64,000 nucleotides of DNA from Bryobacteraceae bacterium (lineage in GTDB: Bacteria > Acidobacteriota > Terriglobia > Bryobacterales > Bryobacteraceae): NCBI GenBank assembly GCA_025055455.1, contig JANWXD010000010.1:39629-103628 (forward strand), given 5' to 3'. Made by a program: the position numbers and the translations under genes. This document shows, one piece after another, positions 17,837-30,649 of the stretch. The notes beneath the pieces are model-generated. The model worked only from the letters and a program-made list of their open reading frames with translations. It did no database searches and had not been told where the DNA came from. Position 1 is the first letter of the stretch, and every line of letters begins with the position of its first letter.

Positions 17837-17952
17837 CGATTCTCCTCTCCTCACACCATGATAGTGCACCCCGGCGGGCTGACGGGACGAAAACAAACCG
17901 TAACGGTTGTGTTTGATTCAGCGCGCAGCGGCGCGCCGTATAATGCCCTCGA

Positions 17953-19641
17953 ATGCTGGCCGAGCTCGTGATCGAGAACTACGCCGTCATCGAGCGGATT
18001 CGCGTGCGCTTCCCTGCCGGGTTGAATGTGCTGACGGGGGAAACCGGAAGCGGCAAGTCCATCGTGGTGGACGCGCTGGGCCTGCTGTTGGGGGGCCGGG
18101 CTTCGCCCGACATGGTCCGCACGGGCGCCGCCGCCGCCCGCGTCTCGGGCATTTTCGAAATTGGCAAGCGGGATCCGGCGCGACGGCTGCTCGAATCGGC
18201 GGGCTTCGAAATCGAAGAGGACGAAGTGTTGATCGAGCGGGAGATCCAGGTGGGCGGCAAGTCGCGCGCATTTCTGGCCAGCCGGCCGGTGACCGTGACG
18301 TTGCTGCGCGAGCTGGCCCCCCATCTGGCGGACATTCATGGCCAGCACGACCAACAGGAGTTGTTCGTCCCCGCGGCCCAGCGCCAGATGCTCGATGCCT
18401 TCGCCGGCGCCGGGCTCCTGCGGGAGCAAGTCGCCGCAGCTTGGCAACAATGGCGCGCCTGCCAGGCCGAGCTCGAGGAGCTCGAGCGGCTGGAGCAGGA
18501 CAAGTTGCGAATGACAGATCTGTGGAGTTTCCAGCGGCGCGAGATCGAGGAAGCGGCGCCCAAGCCCGGAGAAGATGCCGCCCTGGAGGCGGAGCGGCGA
18601 CGGTTACGCAACGTGGCACGGCTCCAAGAAGCCGCCACGGCAGCCTATGAAGCGTTGTACGAATCGCCGGACTCGGCGCTGGCGCGGCTGCGGTCCGCGG
18701 GTCGGAGGATCGAGGAGCTGGCACGCGTGGAGCCCGAGCTCGCTTCGCTGGCCGACGGACTGCGCGCTGCGGAGCTTGCGGCCGAAGAGACCGCGCTGGC
18801 GCTGCGGGACTACCTGTCGCGGCTGGAGGCAAGTCCGGAGCGCCTGGAAGAAGTGGAGGCGCGTCTGGCCCTGCTCGACAAATTGAAACGCAAGTACGGA
18901 GCGACGCTGGAGCATGTGCTGGCGTATTTGGAGGAGATTCGCCAGCAACTGGAGGCCGCGGAAAACGCCGAGGCGCGCCGGGCCGGCCTGCGGCGGCAAC
19001 TGGAGCGGTTGGCCGGCACTTACGAAGAAGCGGCAAACCGGCTCTCGGCGCGGCGTCGCCAAGCCGCCGGGGAGCTGGAGGCCTGCCTGCAGCAAGAGCT
19101 CGCGGCGCTCGCGATGGAGGGAACGGTCTTTCGCGTGGAGCTATCTTCGGGACCGTGGACACCGGCGGGGACGGACGAGATCCGGTTTTTGGTTTCGCCC
19201 AACCTGGGGGAGGCGCCACGACCGCTGGAACAGGTGGCCTCCGGAGGCGAACTCTCGCGCATCGCGCTGGCGCTGAAGACCTGCGTGCAGTCCCGCGGCG
19301 AACAAGCTCTCGGGGGCCCGCCGCGGACCCTCGTGTTCGACGAAGTGGATGCCGGTATCGGCGGGCGGACAGCCGAGGCGGTGGGGCGACGGCTGAAGCG
19401 GCTGGCCTCGACCCATCAGGTGCTCTGCGTGACGCACCTGCCGCAGATCGCCTGCTTCGCCGATCATCACTATTTTGTGAACAAGCGGGAGATCCACGGG
19501 CGCACGGCGGCCACGGTGGAGGAGCTGCACGGAGAAGAGCGAATCCGGGAAATCGGGCGCATGCTCAGCGGGAAGACACTGACTCCGGAAGCGCTGCGAC
19601 ACGCCGAGCGGCTGCTCGAGATGAGTGCTCGAGCGCGCTGA
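17953..19641 (+). CDS. recN: DNA repair protein RecN
   Basis: A 562-residue SMC-like ATPase acting in double-strand break repair. Walker A GETGSGKS (about 29-36), a Q-loop region with DIHGQHDQQEL, two long coiled-coil arms (about 155-365), the signature VASGGELSRIALALK, Walker B TLVFDEVDAGIGG and the switch VTHLPQIA. All key motifs are present and the length is normal. A TATAAT at 17939-17944 ends only nine bases before the ATG, so the 5' leader would be extremely short; its -35 match is poor. Divergent from tolQ. Confidence 0.95.
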   Translation: MLAELVIENYAVIERIRVRFPAGLNVLTGETGSGKSIVVDALGLLLGGRASPDMVRTGAAAARVSGIFEIGKRDPARRLLESAGFEIEEDEVLIEREIQVGGKSRAFLASRPVTVTLLRELAPHLADIHGQHDQQELFVPAAQRQMLDAFAGAGLLREQVAAAWQQWRACQAELEELERLEQDKLRMTDLWSFQRREIEEAAPKPGEDAALEAERRRLRNVARLQEAATAAYEALYESPDSALARLRSAGRRIEELARVEPELASLADGLRAAELAAEETALALRDYLSRLEASPERLEEVEARLALLDKLKRKYGATLEHVLAYLEEIRQQLEAAENAEARRAGLRRQLERLAGTYEEAANRLSARRRQAAGELEACLQQELAALAMEGTVFRVELSSGPWTPAGTDEIRFLVSPNLGEAPRPLEQVASGGELSRIALALKTCVQSRGEQALGGPPRTLVFDEVDAGIGGRTAEAVGRRLKRLASTHQVLCVTHLPQIACFADHHYFVNKREIHGRTAATVEELHGEERIREIGRMLSGKTLTPEALRHAERLLEMSARAR

Positions 19642-19663
19642 CGGGATAGGACTCGCCAGCAGG

Positions 19664-19739
19664 TGGTGGGCCCTGCAGGATTCGAACCTGCGACCGACGG
19701 ATTATGAGTCCGCTGCTCTGACCGCTGAGCTAAGGGCCC
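19664..19739 (-). tRNA. tRNA-Ile(CAT), the lysidine-type isoleucine tRNA
   Basis: A full cloverleaf reads on the minus strand, starting GGGCCCTTAGCTCAG and ending with an encoded CCA. The acceptor stem pairs GGGCCCT with AGGGCCC; the anticodon loop is CTCATAA (anticodon CAT); the T loop is GTTCGAATC. A CAT anticodon could mean methionine, but the body closely resembles bacterial tRNA-Ile2 (GGCCCCTTAGCTCAG type with CTCATAA), whose C34 is changed to lysidine to read AUA. It is not initiator-like, because the first acceptor pair is formed. Confidence 0.9.
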
Positions 19740-19802
19740 TTGGAAACAGCTACCTGCCGAAGAAAGTCTAGCACGAGACCGCACCGGGCGGGACGGGCCC
19801 GG

Positions 19803-19831
19803 TTGACACGCCGCCCGGTCTTCCCTACCTT
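19803..19831 (+). promoter_or_regulatory. Candidate promoter giving a near-leaderless transcript
   Basis: TTGACA at 19803-19808 and TACCTT at 19826-19831 are spaced by 17 bases. Transcription would begin about seven bases on, at or next to the ATG at 19838. The -35 is a perfect match; the -10 is weak. Confidence 0.4.
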
Positions 19832-19837
19832 GTAGCC

Positions 19838-20716
19838 ATGCCCACACCCTTGAGGCTGGCGTTCTTGTGTGTCGTGGCGGGTTTGTTCAGCCGCCGAGTC
19901 CAAAGCCGACTCCAGGCGTGGGTGGGCGGCGGCCCCCGGCGGGTTTGGACGGTTCCCGTCGGGCTGGCGTCATTGTTGTGGCTCACGCTCTGGCTCGCGG
20001 ACGCCTGGGGATTTTCGATCGCTGTGGTCGCCGCGGCCCACCTGCTCGTTCCGGCGGCGGTGGTAGTTGCCAACCGCCGGCGCTCGGCTGCGCTCGACTT
20101 TTGCGCGATTCTGATCCTGTGGCTGCCCATCGAATTCGCTGGGGCGGCGCGCGCGTTGCTGCCAGCCGAGGCGCAAGGTCTGATCTACGAGATGGCCGAA
20201 GCGGCGGCGGTGGTGCTGGCCCTGTTTCTGTTTCTCATCTACCGTCACCTGTCAGGTATGAAGTACAACTTGCCCGGCACGCTTGGAGACTTCGTCAACC
20301 CGTTGCTCGGCTTCCTGGCAGCCGCTTCGATCCTCATCCCGCTCGGCCGCGCCCTTTGCTTTCTCGGGCCGTTCGGCCTTCCAGAGGCCTTCAGCCCCGT
20401 GCATTTCGTCGGAACCTTCGCCGTGATTCTGGCGGGCGTGGCTTTGCCGGAGGAGCTGCTATTCCGCTCGCTGATTCAAAACCGGCTCATGCAGTGTTGG
20501 GGCGAGTCCAACCGAACGCTTCTCGTCGCCGCCCTGATCTTCGGTGCCGCCCACCTCAACAACGGCCCGCAGCCTCTGCCGAACTGGCGTTACATGATCT
20601 TGGCCACGATCGCGGGCTTCCTTTACGGCAAAGTCTTCCAGAGGTCCTCGAGCGTGATGTCTTCCGCTTTGCTACACGCGCTGGTCAATACAGTTCGCCG
20701 GATTTTCTTTCTGTAA
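19838..20716 (+). CDS. CPBP-family intramembrane metalloprotease
   Basis: A 292-residue integral membrane protein with about seven to eight hydrophobic segments. The conserved CPBP/Abi motifs are present: EELLFR (the EExxxR motif) in the second half, FGAAHLNN (FxxxH) about 40 residues later, and a final HALVNT segment. Family members cleave or process membrane substrates in the manner of Rce1; some give bacteriocin immunity. No signal for a specific substrate is visible here. The ATG at 19838 seems right because the hydrophobic N-terminus starts there. It lies between the tRNA and thiG, 34 bases from thiG, so the two may be co-transcribed. Confidence 0.85.
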   Translation: MPTPLRLAFLCVVAGLFSRRVQSRLQAWVGGGPRRVWTVPVGLASLLWLTLWLADAWGFSIAVVAAAHLLVPAAVVVANRRRSAALDFCAILILWLPIEFAGAARALLPAEAQGLIYEMAEAAAVVLALFLFLIYRHLSGMKYNLPGTLGDFVNPLLGFLAAASILIPLGRALCFLGPFGLPEAFSPVHFVGTFAVILAGVALPEELLFRSLIQNRLMQCWGESNRTLLVAALIFGAAHLNNGPQPLPNWRYMILATIAGFLYGKVFQRSSSVMSSALLHALVNTVRRIFFL

Positions 20717-20750
20717 CGGCCCGAAGGACGCGGCACTACAATGAAGGTGT

Positions 20751-21530
20751 ATGCAAGACACGCCGTTTGTCATTGCCGGGCGGCAATTTCGGTCTCGCCT
20801 CATCGTCGGGACCGGCAAGTACCGAAGCTATCAGGAGATGGCGCGCTGCCACGAGGCTTCTGGCGCCGAGATGGTCACGGTGGCGGTGCGGCGCGTCAAC
20901 TTGACCGATCGCTCCAAGGAGTCGCTACTCGACTACATTGACCGTTCCCAGTACTTCATCCTGCCGAATACGGCGGGCTGCTACACGGCCGAGGAAGCGA
21001 TCCGCACGGCGCGCCTGGCCCGCGAGGTGGGCCTGTCGAACTGGATCAAGCTCGAGGTGATCGGCGACGAAAAAACCCTCTTTCCGGACAACGAGGGGCT
21101 TCTCGAGGCCACGCGCGTGCTGGTCAAGGAGGGCTTTGTCGTCTTGCCGTACACCAACGACGACTTGGTCTTCGCACGAAAGCTGATCGACGCCGGGGCC
21201 GCCGCGGTGATGCCTCTCGCGGCGCCCATTGGCTCGGGCATGGGGGTGCAAAATCCGGCGAATCTGCGCATTCTCAGGGAGATGATCACCGAGGTGCCGC
21301 TGATCGTGGATGCCGGAGTCGGCACGGCTTCCGACGCCACCATCGCCATGGAGCTCGGCGCGGATGGCGTGTTGATGAATACCGCCATCGCCTGCGCCGA
21401 CGAGCCGGTGCTCATGGCACGGGCGATGAAGCTGGCGGTGGAGGCGGGGCGGCTGGCTTACCTGGCGGGACGCATTCCGAAAAAACTTTACGCCTCGGCG
21501 AGCAGCCCGCTCGAGGGAGTTGTCCGGTAG
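20751..21530 (+). CDS. thiG: Thiazole synthase ThiG
   Basis: A 259-residue TIM-barrel enzyme forming the thiazole phosphate of thiamine from deoxyxylulose phosphate, dehydroglycine or glycine, and ThiS thiocarboxylate. The Schiff-base lysine is K100 in [27 protein letters not shown] and [10 protein letters not shown] (phosphate and substrate loops) follow. No thiS, thiF or thiH lies next to it, and I see no TPP riboswitch-like Thi box (CTGAGA or ACCTGAT elements) upstream. A TACAAT at 20736 could serve as a -10 for a promoter inside the short gap. Confidence 0.95.
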   Translation: MQDTPFVIAGRQFRSRLIVGTGKYRSYQEMARCHEASGAEMVTVAVRRVNLTDRSKESLLDYIDRSQYFILPNTAGCYTAEEAIRTARLAREVGLSNWIKLEVIGDEKTLFPDNEGLLEATRVLVKEGFVVLPYTNDDLVFARKLIDAGAAAVMPLAAPIGSGMGVQNPANLRILREMITEVPLIVDAGVGTASDATIAMELGADGVLMNTAIACADEPVLMARAMKLAVEAGRLAYLAGRIPKKLYASASSPLEGVVR

Positions 21531-21537
21531 AAGACCC

Positions 21538-21573
21538 AAAAAGGGACGGGCGGCACACAGGCAGCCCGTCCCT
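21538..21573 (-). terminator. Intrinsic terminator of the Oar-like receptor gene
   Basis: On the minus strand a 10-bp perfect stem (AGGGACGGGC pairing with GCCCGTCCCT, 12-base loop) is followed at once by TTTTT. It begins 12 bases after the receptor stop. The stem would also form in thiG transcripts, but the plus strand has no T-run after it. Confidence 0.85.
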
Positions 21574-21584
21574 GTGACCTCCGA

Positions 21585-25010
<3,426 letters not shown>

Positions 25011-25170
25011 GGCAGAACACTCCTATCTGTTTCGTACTGTAACCCCTTAAAGCATATCCTATCCGAGAGCCTCAGAGCCGTCAAGGGCTTTTCCGGACAA
25101 CGGATGAGAATGTGCGTGTCGGCGGTGGTGCCGGTGGGCCGACGTCGAGACCGTAGCTGCTTCAAACAGA

Positions 25171-26166
25171 CTACTGCAGCGGCCTGCGGCCGAGCACTCG
25201 CCTGGGAGAAGGTTGCGGCGAGGCCTGTGCAGCAAGCAAGATCTTCTCGAGTTCGGATTCCGGGATGCGCAGCGAGATCTTCACCAGGCTTCCTTCGACC
25301 GTCGCACGAAGGGATGGAAGCCACTTCGCCGCTTCGGCAGCCTTCGGATCTTTGGCGTTAAGAGTGACCAGGACTACGATCAAGCGCACGACGTCGGCGA
25401 GCGCTACGGCGTCATGGCTGGAGCGGGCCAGCAGCTCGGCGTCTACGACGACCTCCGGCCCGAGCTTCACGCCCGCCGAGCTTTCCAGCACGCCCTGGAG
25501 CGGATGGTTCCGCAGGAGGGCGCTCACGCGTTCGTCCGAGGCCCGCGCCAGCCACTGAGCCCCTGGCACTAGCGAAATGCCCCAGAACTGGTACTGGCGG
25601 CTCAAGTCCATCACGCGCGCCGTGAGTCTCGCATCGAGGGGCGGACCCCCGCGGCGGTGGCGATCGATCGCGACCCGAACCCAATCGGCATCGCCCGCCA
25701 CGGCGATCGAGCCGCTCACAAACGCCACCCAGCCGGGCCCCACGGTGGAATTGCGCTCCGCCGCGCGGGTCACGACCAGCACGACCGCGCCGCTGTACCG
25801 GGTGATGGGGATTCCCTGGGCCACGGCGTAAGCAGTGATCCGGATTACGTCGAACAAGCCCCGCGCCAGGAGCACTGCTTTTTGCCGCTCCGGGTCGCCG
25901 TTCGAAGCCAGAAGCACTTCGTGAAGGTCCTCCCGCGGATCGAATCCCGTCGCGCCCACGAACCGGCGAAATCCAGTATCCTCGGGGGCCATGCGGCTCC
26001 GCTGGAGAAGGAAAAGTCCGAGCGGGGAGGTTCTTGCCGCCTGGAGATTCGCACCGGCGATCCGGCGCGCCTCGGGCGGTACCATCTGGAGCAGAGTCGG
26101 ATCCACCGCGGGCACCGGGACTGCGGCGGCCAGCAGAAGCACTTGGCACAGACGGGCGCGAGTCAC
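25171..26166 (-). CDS. Exported protein of unknown function
   Basis: A 331-residue protein starting at GTG with an excellent GGAGGGA site six bases upstream. Signal peptide (MTRARLCQVLLLAAAVPVPA). The mature part shows alternating beta strands and helices: VPPEARRIAGANLQAARTSP, RFVGATGFDPREDLHEVLLA, GWVAFVSGSIAVAGDADWVR, SLRATVEGSLVKISLRIPES. I recall similar acidobacterial proteins annotated only as hypothetical, but cannot name a family. No cysteine pairs or catalytic motif stand out. It is divergent from the aldo/keto reductase and lies about 160 bases upstream of the Oar-like receptor, in the same direction. Confidence 0.65.
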   Translation of the reverse strand: MTRARLCQVLLLAAAVPVPAVDPTLLQMVPPEARRIAGANLQAARTSPLGLFLLQRSRMAPEDTGFRRFVGATGFDPREDLHEVLLASNGDPERQKAVLLARGLFDVIRITAYAVAQGIPITRYSGAVVLVVTRAAERNSTVGPGWVAFVSGSIAVAGDADWVRVAIDRHRRGGPPLDARLTARVMDLSRQYQFWGISLVPGAQWLARASDERVSALLRNHPLQGVLESSAGVKLGPEVVVDAELLARSSHDAVALADVVRLIVVLVTLNAKDPKAAEAAKWLPSLRATVEGSLVKISLRIPESELEKILLAAQASPQPSPRRVLGRRPLQ

Positions 26167-26289
26167 TCGTCCCTCCTTCTCTGGTAACGTATCGGCCGGC
26201 CAGTGCGTTCCCTACGATTGTAGGTTCTGCCGCCGGAGCCCGGCGGTAGGTACCCTGAAAGAGACGTTGCCCAGTCCCGGAGGGACGCG

Positions 26290-27135
26290 ATGAACCGACG
26301 CACATTCCTTCAGACGGCGCTTGGCGCGGCAGTTACGAGCCGCATTCCGGTTCGGAGCGCGGTTCCGAAAGCCACCGACGTGGTTCTCCTCGGTCCGGAC
26401 AAGGTCCGGCTCAGCCGCATGGCCATTGGTACGGGCACGCGGGGCGGAACGATTCAGCGCGCCTTGGGGGTGCAGGGGCTAGCGGACATGCTCCACTACG
26501 GCTATGATCAAGGCATTTTCTTCTGGGACACAGCGGACAGCTACCGGACGCACCCGCATGTTTGCGAGGCGCTCAAGCGGGTGCCGCGCGAAAAGGTCAC
26601 GATCCTGACGAAGACGCGGGCGCGCACGGCCGAGCAGATGCGGGCCGATCTGGACCGCTTCCGCAAGGAACTCGGGACGGACTATCTGGACATTGTGCTC
26701 CTGCATGCGGTGCGCGCCGGCAACTGGCCAGACCTGTACGCCGGAGCCATGGAGGTGCTCAGCGAGGCCCGCGAGCAAGGTCTGGTGCGGACGCACGGTG
26801 TGTCCTGCCACACGTTGGAGGCGCTCCAAACGGCAGCCAAGACGCCGTGGGTCCGGGTGGATCTGGCGCGGATCAACCCGGCGGGCTTGCTCATGGACGC
26901 CGACCCGCAAACGGTCATCGGCGTGCTGCGCGAGATGAAGGCCGCCGGCAAGGGAATCATCGGCATGAAGATCCTGGGCGAAGGCGGCCTGCGAGACCGT
27001 GTGGACGACGCGCTCCGTTTCGCCCTGTCTCTCAACTGCGTGGACTGCTTCACCATCGGGCCGGCGAACCGCGACGAGCTTGACGATTTGATCCGGCGGA
27101 TTCCCGAAGCTGGGGAACGAGCCCTGGCGGCGTAG
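26290..27135 (+). CDS. Tat-exported aldo/keto reductase
   Basis: A 281-residue protein. The N-terminus MNRRTFLQTALGAAV is a twin-arginine signal, so it is exported folded with its cofactor. The barrel carries the AKR tetrad: D80 (DTADSY), Y85, K108 (ILTKT) and H139 (IVLLHA). It would reduce aldehydes or ketones, or oxidise sugars, with NADP(H) in the usual family reaction; a periplasmic location makes the cofactor supply unusual, as for other Tat-exported AKRs of Acidobacteria and Planctomycetes. The start follows GGAGG by six bases. Upstream it diverges from the exported unknown protein. Confidence 0.85.
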   Translation: MNRRTFLQTALGAAVTSRIPVRSAVPKATDVVLLGPDKVRLSRMAIGTGTRGGTIQRALGVQGLADMLHYGYDQGIFFWDTADSYRTHPHVCEALKRVPREKVTILTKTRARTAEQMRADLDRFRKELGTDYLDIVLLHAVRAGNWPDLYAGAMEVLSEAREQGLVRTHGVSCHTLEALQTAAKTPWVRVDLARINPAGLLMDADPQTVIGVLREMKAAGKGIIGMKILGEGGLRDRVDDALRFALSLNCVDCFTIGPANRDELDDLIRRIPEAGERALAA

Positions 27136-27280
27136 GCACGTTCTGGCGTCTGTACGCCCGTGCCGGTTCGGCCCGGCTGCTCCCTCCGCGCCGCCGGCCA
27201 CGGAGTTTTGCGCTCCGATGCGCGTCAGTGGTAAAACCTGAAATTGTAGCCTCCAGTCTCTGTTCGGACCGACCAGGACG

Positions 27281-28048
27281 ATGGTTGATTCGAACTCCGC
27301 CCCCATGATCGAGGCTGCAGGTCTCACGAAGTTATACGGAGACTTTGCGGCCATTCGTGACGTCTCGTTCCGCGTGCCCCAAGGCCAGGTGGCGGCGTTT
27401 CTCGGCCCGAACGGCGCGGGCAAGTCCACGACCATGAAAATCCTCACGGGCTATCTGGCCCCCACGTCGGGCTGCGCCCGCATCGCGGGTCTCGATGTGC
27501 AGCGCGAGCGGCTCGCCGCCGCCCAGCATGTGGGCTATCTGCCGGAAAACGGGCCCTTGTACCCGGAGATGACGCCGCTCGGTCTGCTGAGATTTTTCGG
27601 CCGCGCCCGTGGCCTGCCGCCCCGACGACTCGAGCAGCGCATCGAGGCGGTGGTCGCCCTCTGCGGCTTGGAACCGGTGCTCGAAAAGAGCATTCACAAA
27701 CTTTCCAAGGGATACCGGCAGCGCGTCGGCATGGCGCAAGTGCTGCTCCACGAGCCCGACGTTTTGATCATGGACGAGCCGACGACGGGTCTCGATCCGA
27801 ACCAGATCCGCGAGGTGCGCCGCACCATCCGCGAGCTCGGCCGCAGCAAGACGATTCTGCTCTCCACCCACATCCTTCAAGAGGTGGAAGCCGTCGCGGA
27901 TCGCGTGATCTTCATTCATCGCGGCCAAATCATTTTTGACGGCACCCCGGAGGAGCTCCGGGCTGGCTGGCCGTCCTTGGACGAGGCGTTCTACGCGCTG
28001 ACCCACGGAGCTGCGCCGGCGCCGCTCGAAGCCGAACCGAGCCTATGA
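27281..28048 (+). CDS. ABC transporter ATPase, GldA-like
   Basis: A 255-residue ATPase. Walker A GPNGAGKST (about 45-53), the signature LSKGYRQR, Walker B VLIMDEPTTGLDPNQ and switch LSTHILQE are intact. This is the ABC-2 exporter subfamily of the GldA/NodI/CcmA type. It overlaps the fused permease by four bases (ATGA), and together with the DUF4340 gene it makes the Gld-like set that many non-gliding bacteria possess. A second ATG 24 bases in (27305) is an equally good start. Confidence 0.9.
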   Translation: MVDSNSAPMIEAAGLTKLYGDFAAIRDVSFRVPQGQVAAFLGPNGAGKSTTMKILTGYLAPTSGCARIAGLDVQRERLAAAQHVGYLPENGPLYPEMTPLGLLRFFGRARGLPPRRLEQRIEAVVALCGLEPVLEKSIHKLSKGYRQRVGMAQVLLHEPDVLIMDEPTTGLDPNQIREVRRTIRELGRSKTILLSTHILQEVEAVADRVIFIHRGQIIFDGTPEELRAGWPSLDEAFYALTHGAAPAPLEAEPSL

Positions 28049-30648
28049 ACGTCCGCACGTGGCGCGTCATCGCAGCCATCGCGCGACGGGAACTGACCAG
28101 TTACTTCAGCACGCCCACCGGTTATGTGTTTATCACCTTATTCGTCTTCCTGAGCGCGGTGGCGGCGTTTTGGCAGGAGCAGTTTTTCGCCAGCAACCTG
28201 GCCAACCTCGAGCAGCTGAACAAGTTTTTCCCTTACCTTTTGCTTTTTCTTGCGCCCGCGATCAGCATGAGCCTGTGGTCGGAAGAGAAAAAGCAGGGGA
28301 CCGAGGAGCTGCTGCTCACGCTGCCAGCGCGCGACGGCGAGATCGTCCTGGGAAAGTATGTCGCTGCCCTGGCCATTTATTCGGTGGCGCTGGCGTTCTC
28401 GGTAAGTCACGTGGTGGTGCTGGCGTGGCTGGGGAGTCCGGACCCCGGGCTGATGGTTTCGACTTATTTCGGGTACTGGCTGGCCGGTGCAGCATTGATC
28501 GCCTTGGGGATGCTGGCCTCGCTATTGGCCGAGAATCTCACCGTGGCGTTTCTGCTGGGCGCCGTCTTCTGCGCCGTACCGATCTTTCTCAACCGCGCCG
28601 GTGTGTTGCTGACGGGCTCCTGGCAGCGACTGGCGGAACGGCTGTCCGTGCCGGAGCAATTGCGGGACTTGCTGGCGGGAGTCGTCACGCCAGCGCCAAT
28701 CGTTTACTTCGTCACGCTCGCGCTTGCTTCCCTCTACTTGAACGTCCTGCTCCTCGGCCGGAAGCGCTGGCCGGAGGGCGCACAAGCGCCGCGCATGGGC
28801 CGTCACGTACTCGTGCGTGGTCTCTCGCTGGCCGTCATTTTGGGCGCCGCCACCACGCTGGCCGCCACGGCTCGCGTTCGCATCGACGTCACCGCCGAGA
28901 AAATCCACACCCTCGCTGCGGACACCGTAGCCCTGCTGCGGCGGCTCGACCCATCGCAGCCCGTGTTCATTCACGCCTATTTCAGTCCGGAGGTGCCCCG
29001 GAGCTACGTCGGCGTCCGGAACAATCTGGTGGCGATGCTGCGCGAGTTCGATGCAGTGGGGGGCGAGGCGTTGCACGTGCGCGTCTACGAGACGCTCAAA
29101 TACTCCCCCGAGGCGCGGCAAGCGCAGGAGCGCTTCGGAATCCGGCCGCACCGTGTGCCGGTGACCGAAGAAAGCGCCCGGGTGATCAACGAGATCTTTC
29201 TCGGCCTGGCGTTCACCTGCGGCGCAGAGGAGTTCGTCATCCCCTTCTTCGACCGCGGACTTCCGGTGGAATACGAACTGATGCGATCCGTGCGCGTGGT
29301 CTCGCGCGCCCAGCGCAAAAAGGTGGGCGTGCTGGCGACCAAGGTCCGTCTGTTCGGCGGATTCGACTTTCAGACGCGCGTGCAGCGCCCGGAGTGGTCC
29401 ATCGTTTCCGAACTGCGCAAGCAGTACGACGTCGTCGAAGTGCCCGCTGAGGCCGACTACCCCCAGGATTTGGACGCACTGATCGTGGCGCAGCCTTCGA
29501 CGCTGTCGCAGCCGGGACTGGAACGGCTGGTGTCCTATCTCCGGGCCGGCAGACCCGCTTTGATTCTGCTCGATCCCATGCCCGCGTTCGACTTGAACCT
29601 GGCCCCGAACGACATCGTAGCCACCGACGGGATCCTGGCGCCGCCGACAGCTCCCGAGCCCAGGGCGAACCTGACGCCGCTGCTCGAGTTACTGGGCATC
29701 GAGTGGCGCTCGAACCGGATCGCTTGGGACGACTACAATCCGCACCCGCAGTTGCGCACGCTGCCCAAAGAAATCGTCTTCGTCAAACAATTCAACCCCC
29801 AGGATGCGGTGACCGCAGGCCTGCAAGAGGTGGTGTTGCTGTATCCCGGCGCGCTCACGGCCCGGGCCGGAGCGCCCGTGACCCCCTTGCTGGAGACCAC
29901 GCCCTCCTCCGGCCTGGTGCGATGGGAGAGCTTGGTGCAGCGATCCCTGTTCGGAATCACCATCAACCAGAACCTGCGGCGTGACCCCGATCCGGCGCGG
30001 CATGTGCTGGCGGTTCGCGTGCGAGGACGGGTGTCCGGCGGGAGGGTCCATGCGATCGTCGCCGCGGACATCGATTTGATGGGAGAACAGTTTTTCGAGC
30101 TGCGGCGGCGCGGCGTCGAAGAGCTGAACTTCGACAACGTGACGTTTCTGCTCAACGCCGTCGACGATCTGGCAGGCGATCCCGCCTTTATCGCCCTCCG
30201 CAAGCGCCGGCCGCGGCATCGCACGCTCGAGGCTGTCGAAGCGCGGACGCAAGTCTACGAAGCGCGGCGACGCGAGCAGATCCGCCAGGCGGAGGCGGTC
30301 GCCGAACAGCGGCTCAAAGAAGCCCAGGCGCGGCTCGATCGCGCGGTGGAGGAAATCCGCCGGCGCACGGATGTGGACGAGCAGACCCGGCAGATCATGA
30401 TCCGCAACGTCGAGGCCGTGGAGAACCGCCGCCTGGCCGTGGCGCGGGCCAACATCGAGGACGAAAAGCAACGCCAGATCGAGGCGGCTCGGGCGGAGAT
30501 GGAGAACTCCGTGCGCGCCATCCAGAACACGATCAAGTTGCTGGCCGTGGCCCTGCCGCCGCTTCCGGCTTTCTTCATGTTCCTGGTCGTTTCCGTGCGC
30601 CGGCTGCGGCGGGAGCGCGCCATGGCCGGCCGACTGGTGGAGACCTGA
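28045..30648 (+). CDS. Fused GldF-like ABC permease and GldG-like auxiliary protein
   Basis: An 867-residue fusion. Residues 1-240 are an ABC-2 type permease with six membrane segments (YFSTPTGYVFITLFVF, FPYLLLFLAPAISMSLWSEE). A seventh helix (about 255-275) leads into a large periplasmic GldG-like domain (about 280-720) with VDVTAEKIHTL-like strands, FSPEVP and a Rossmann-like region (VLATKVRLFGGFDFQ, ALIVAQPSTL). A coiled coil (about 730-830) and a last membrane helix close it (KLLAVALPPLPAFFMFLVV). In Bacteroidetes GldF and GldG are separate proteins needed for gliding; here one gene holds both. Substrate unknown. Confidence 0.85.
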   Translation: MNVRTWRVIAAIARRELTSYFSTPTGYVFITLFVFLSAVAAFWQEQFFASNLANLEQLNKFFPYLLLFLAPAISMSLWSEEKKQGTEELLLTLPARDGEIVLGKYVAALAIYSVALAFSVSHVVVLAWLGSPDPGLMVSTYFGYWLAGAALIALGMLASLLAENLTVAFLLGAVFCAVPIFLNRAGVLLTGSWQRLAERLSVPEQLRDLLAGVVTPAPIVYFVTLALASLYLNVLLLGRKRWPEGAQAPRMGRHVLVRGLSLAVILGAATTLAATARVRIDVTAEKIHTLAADTVALLRRLDPSQPVFIHAYFSPEVPRSYVGVRNNLVAMLREFDAVGGEALHVRVYETLKYSPEARQAQERFGIRPHRVPVTEESARVINEIFLGLAFTCGAEEFVIPFFDRGLPVEYELMRSVRVVSRAQRKKVGVLATKVRLFGGFDFQTRVQRPEWSIVSELRKQYDVVEVPAEADYPQDLDALIVAQPSTLSQPGLERLVSYLRAGRPALILLDPMPAFDLNLAPNDIVATDGILAPPTAPEPRANLTPLLELLGIEWRSNRIAWDDYNPHPQLRTLPKEIVFVKQFNPQDAVTAGLQEVVLLYPGALTARAGAPVTPLLETTPSSGLVRWESLVQRSLFGITINQNLRRDPDPARHVLAVRVRGRVSGGRVHAIVAADIDLMGEQFFELRRRGVEELNFDNVTFLLNAVDDLAGDPAFIALRKRRPRHRTLEAVEARTQVYEARRREQIRQAEAVAEQRLKEAQARLDRAVEEIRRRTDVDEQTRQIMIRNVEAVENRRLAVARANIEDEKQRQIEAARAEMENSVRAIQNTIKLLAVALPPLPAFFMFLVVSVRRLRRERAMAGRLVET

Positions 30649-30649
30649 G

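Noticed and set aside
19664..19739. The CAT-anticodon tRNA as elongator or initiator methionine tRNA
   Set aside because: The CTCATAA loop and the body match the isoleucine lysidine type; the first acceptor pair is formed, unlike initiator.
20717..20750. TPP riboswitch in front of thiG
   Set aside because: The gap is only 34 bases and no Thi-box elements are visible there or in the preceding gene's tail.
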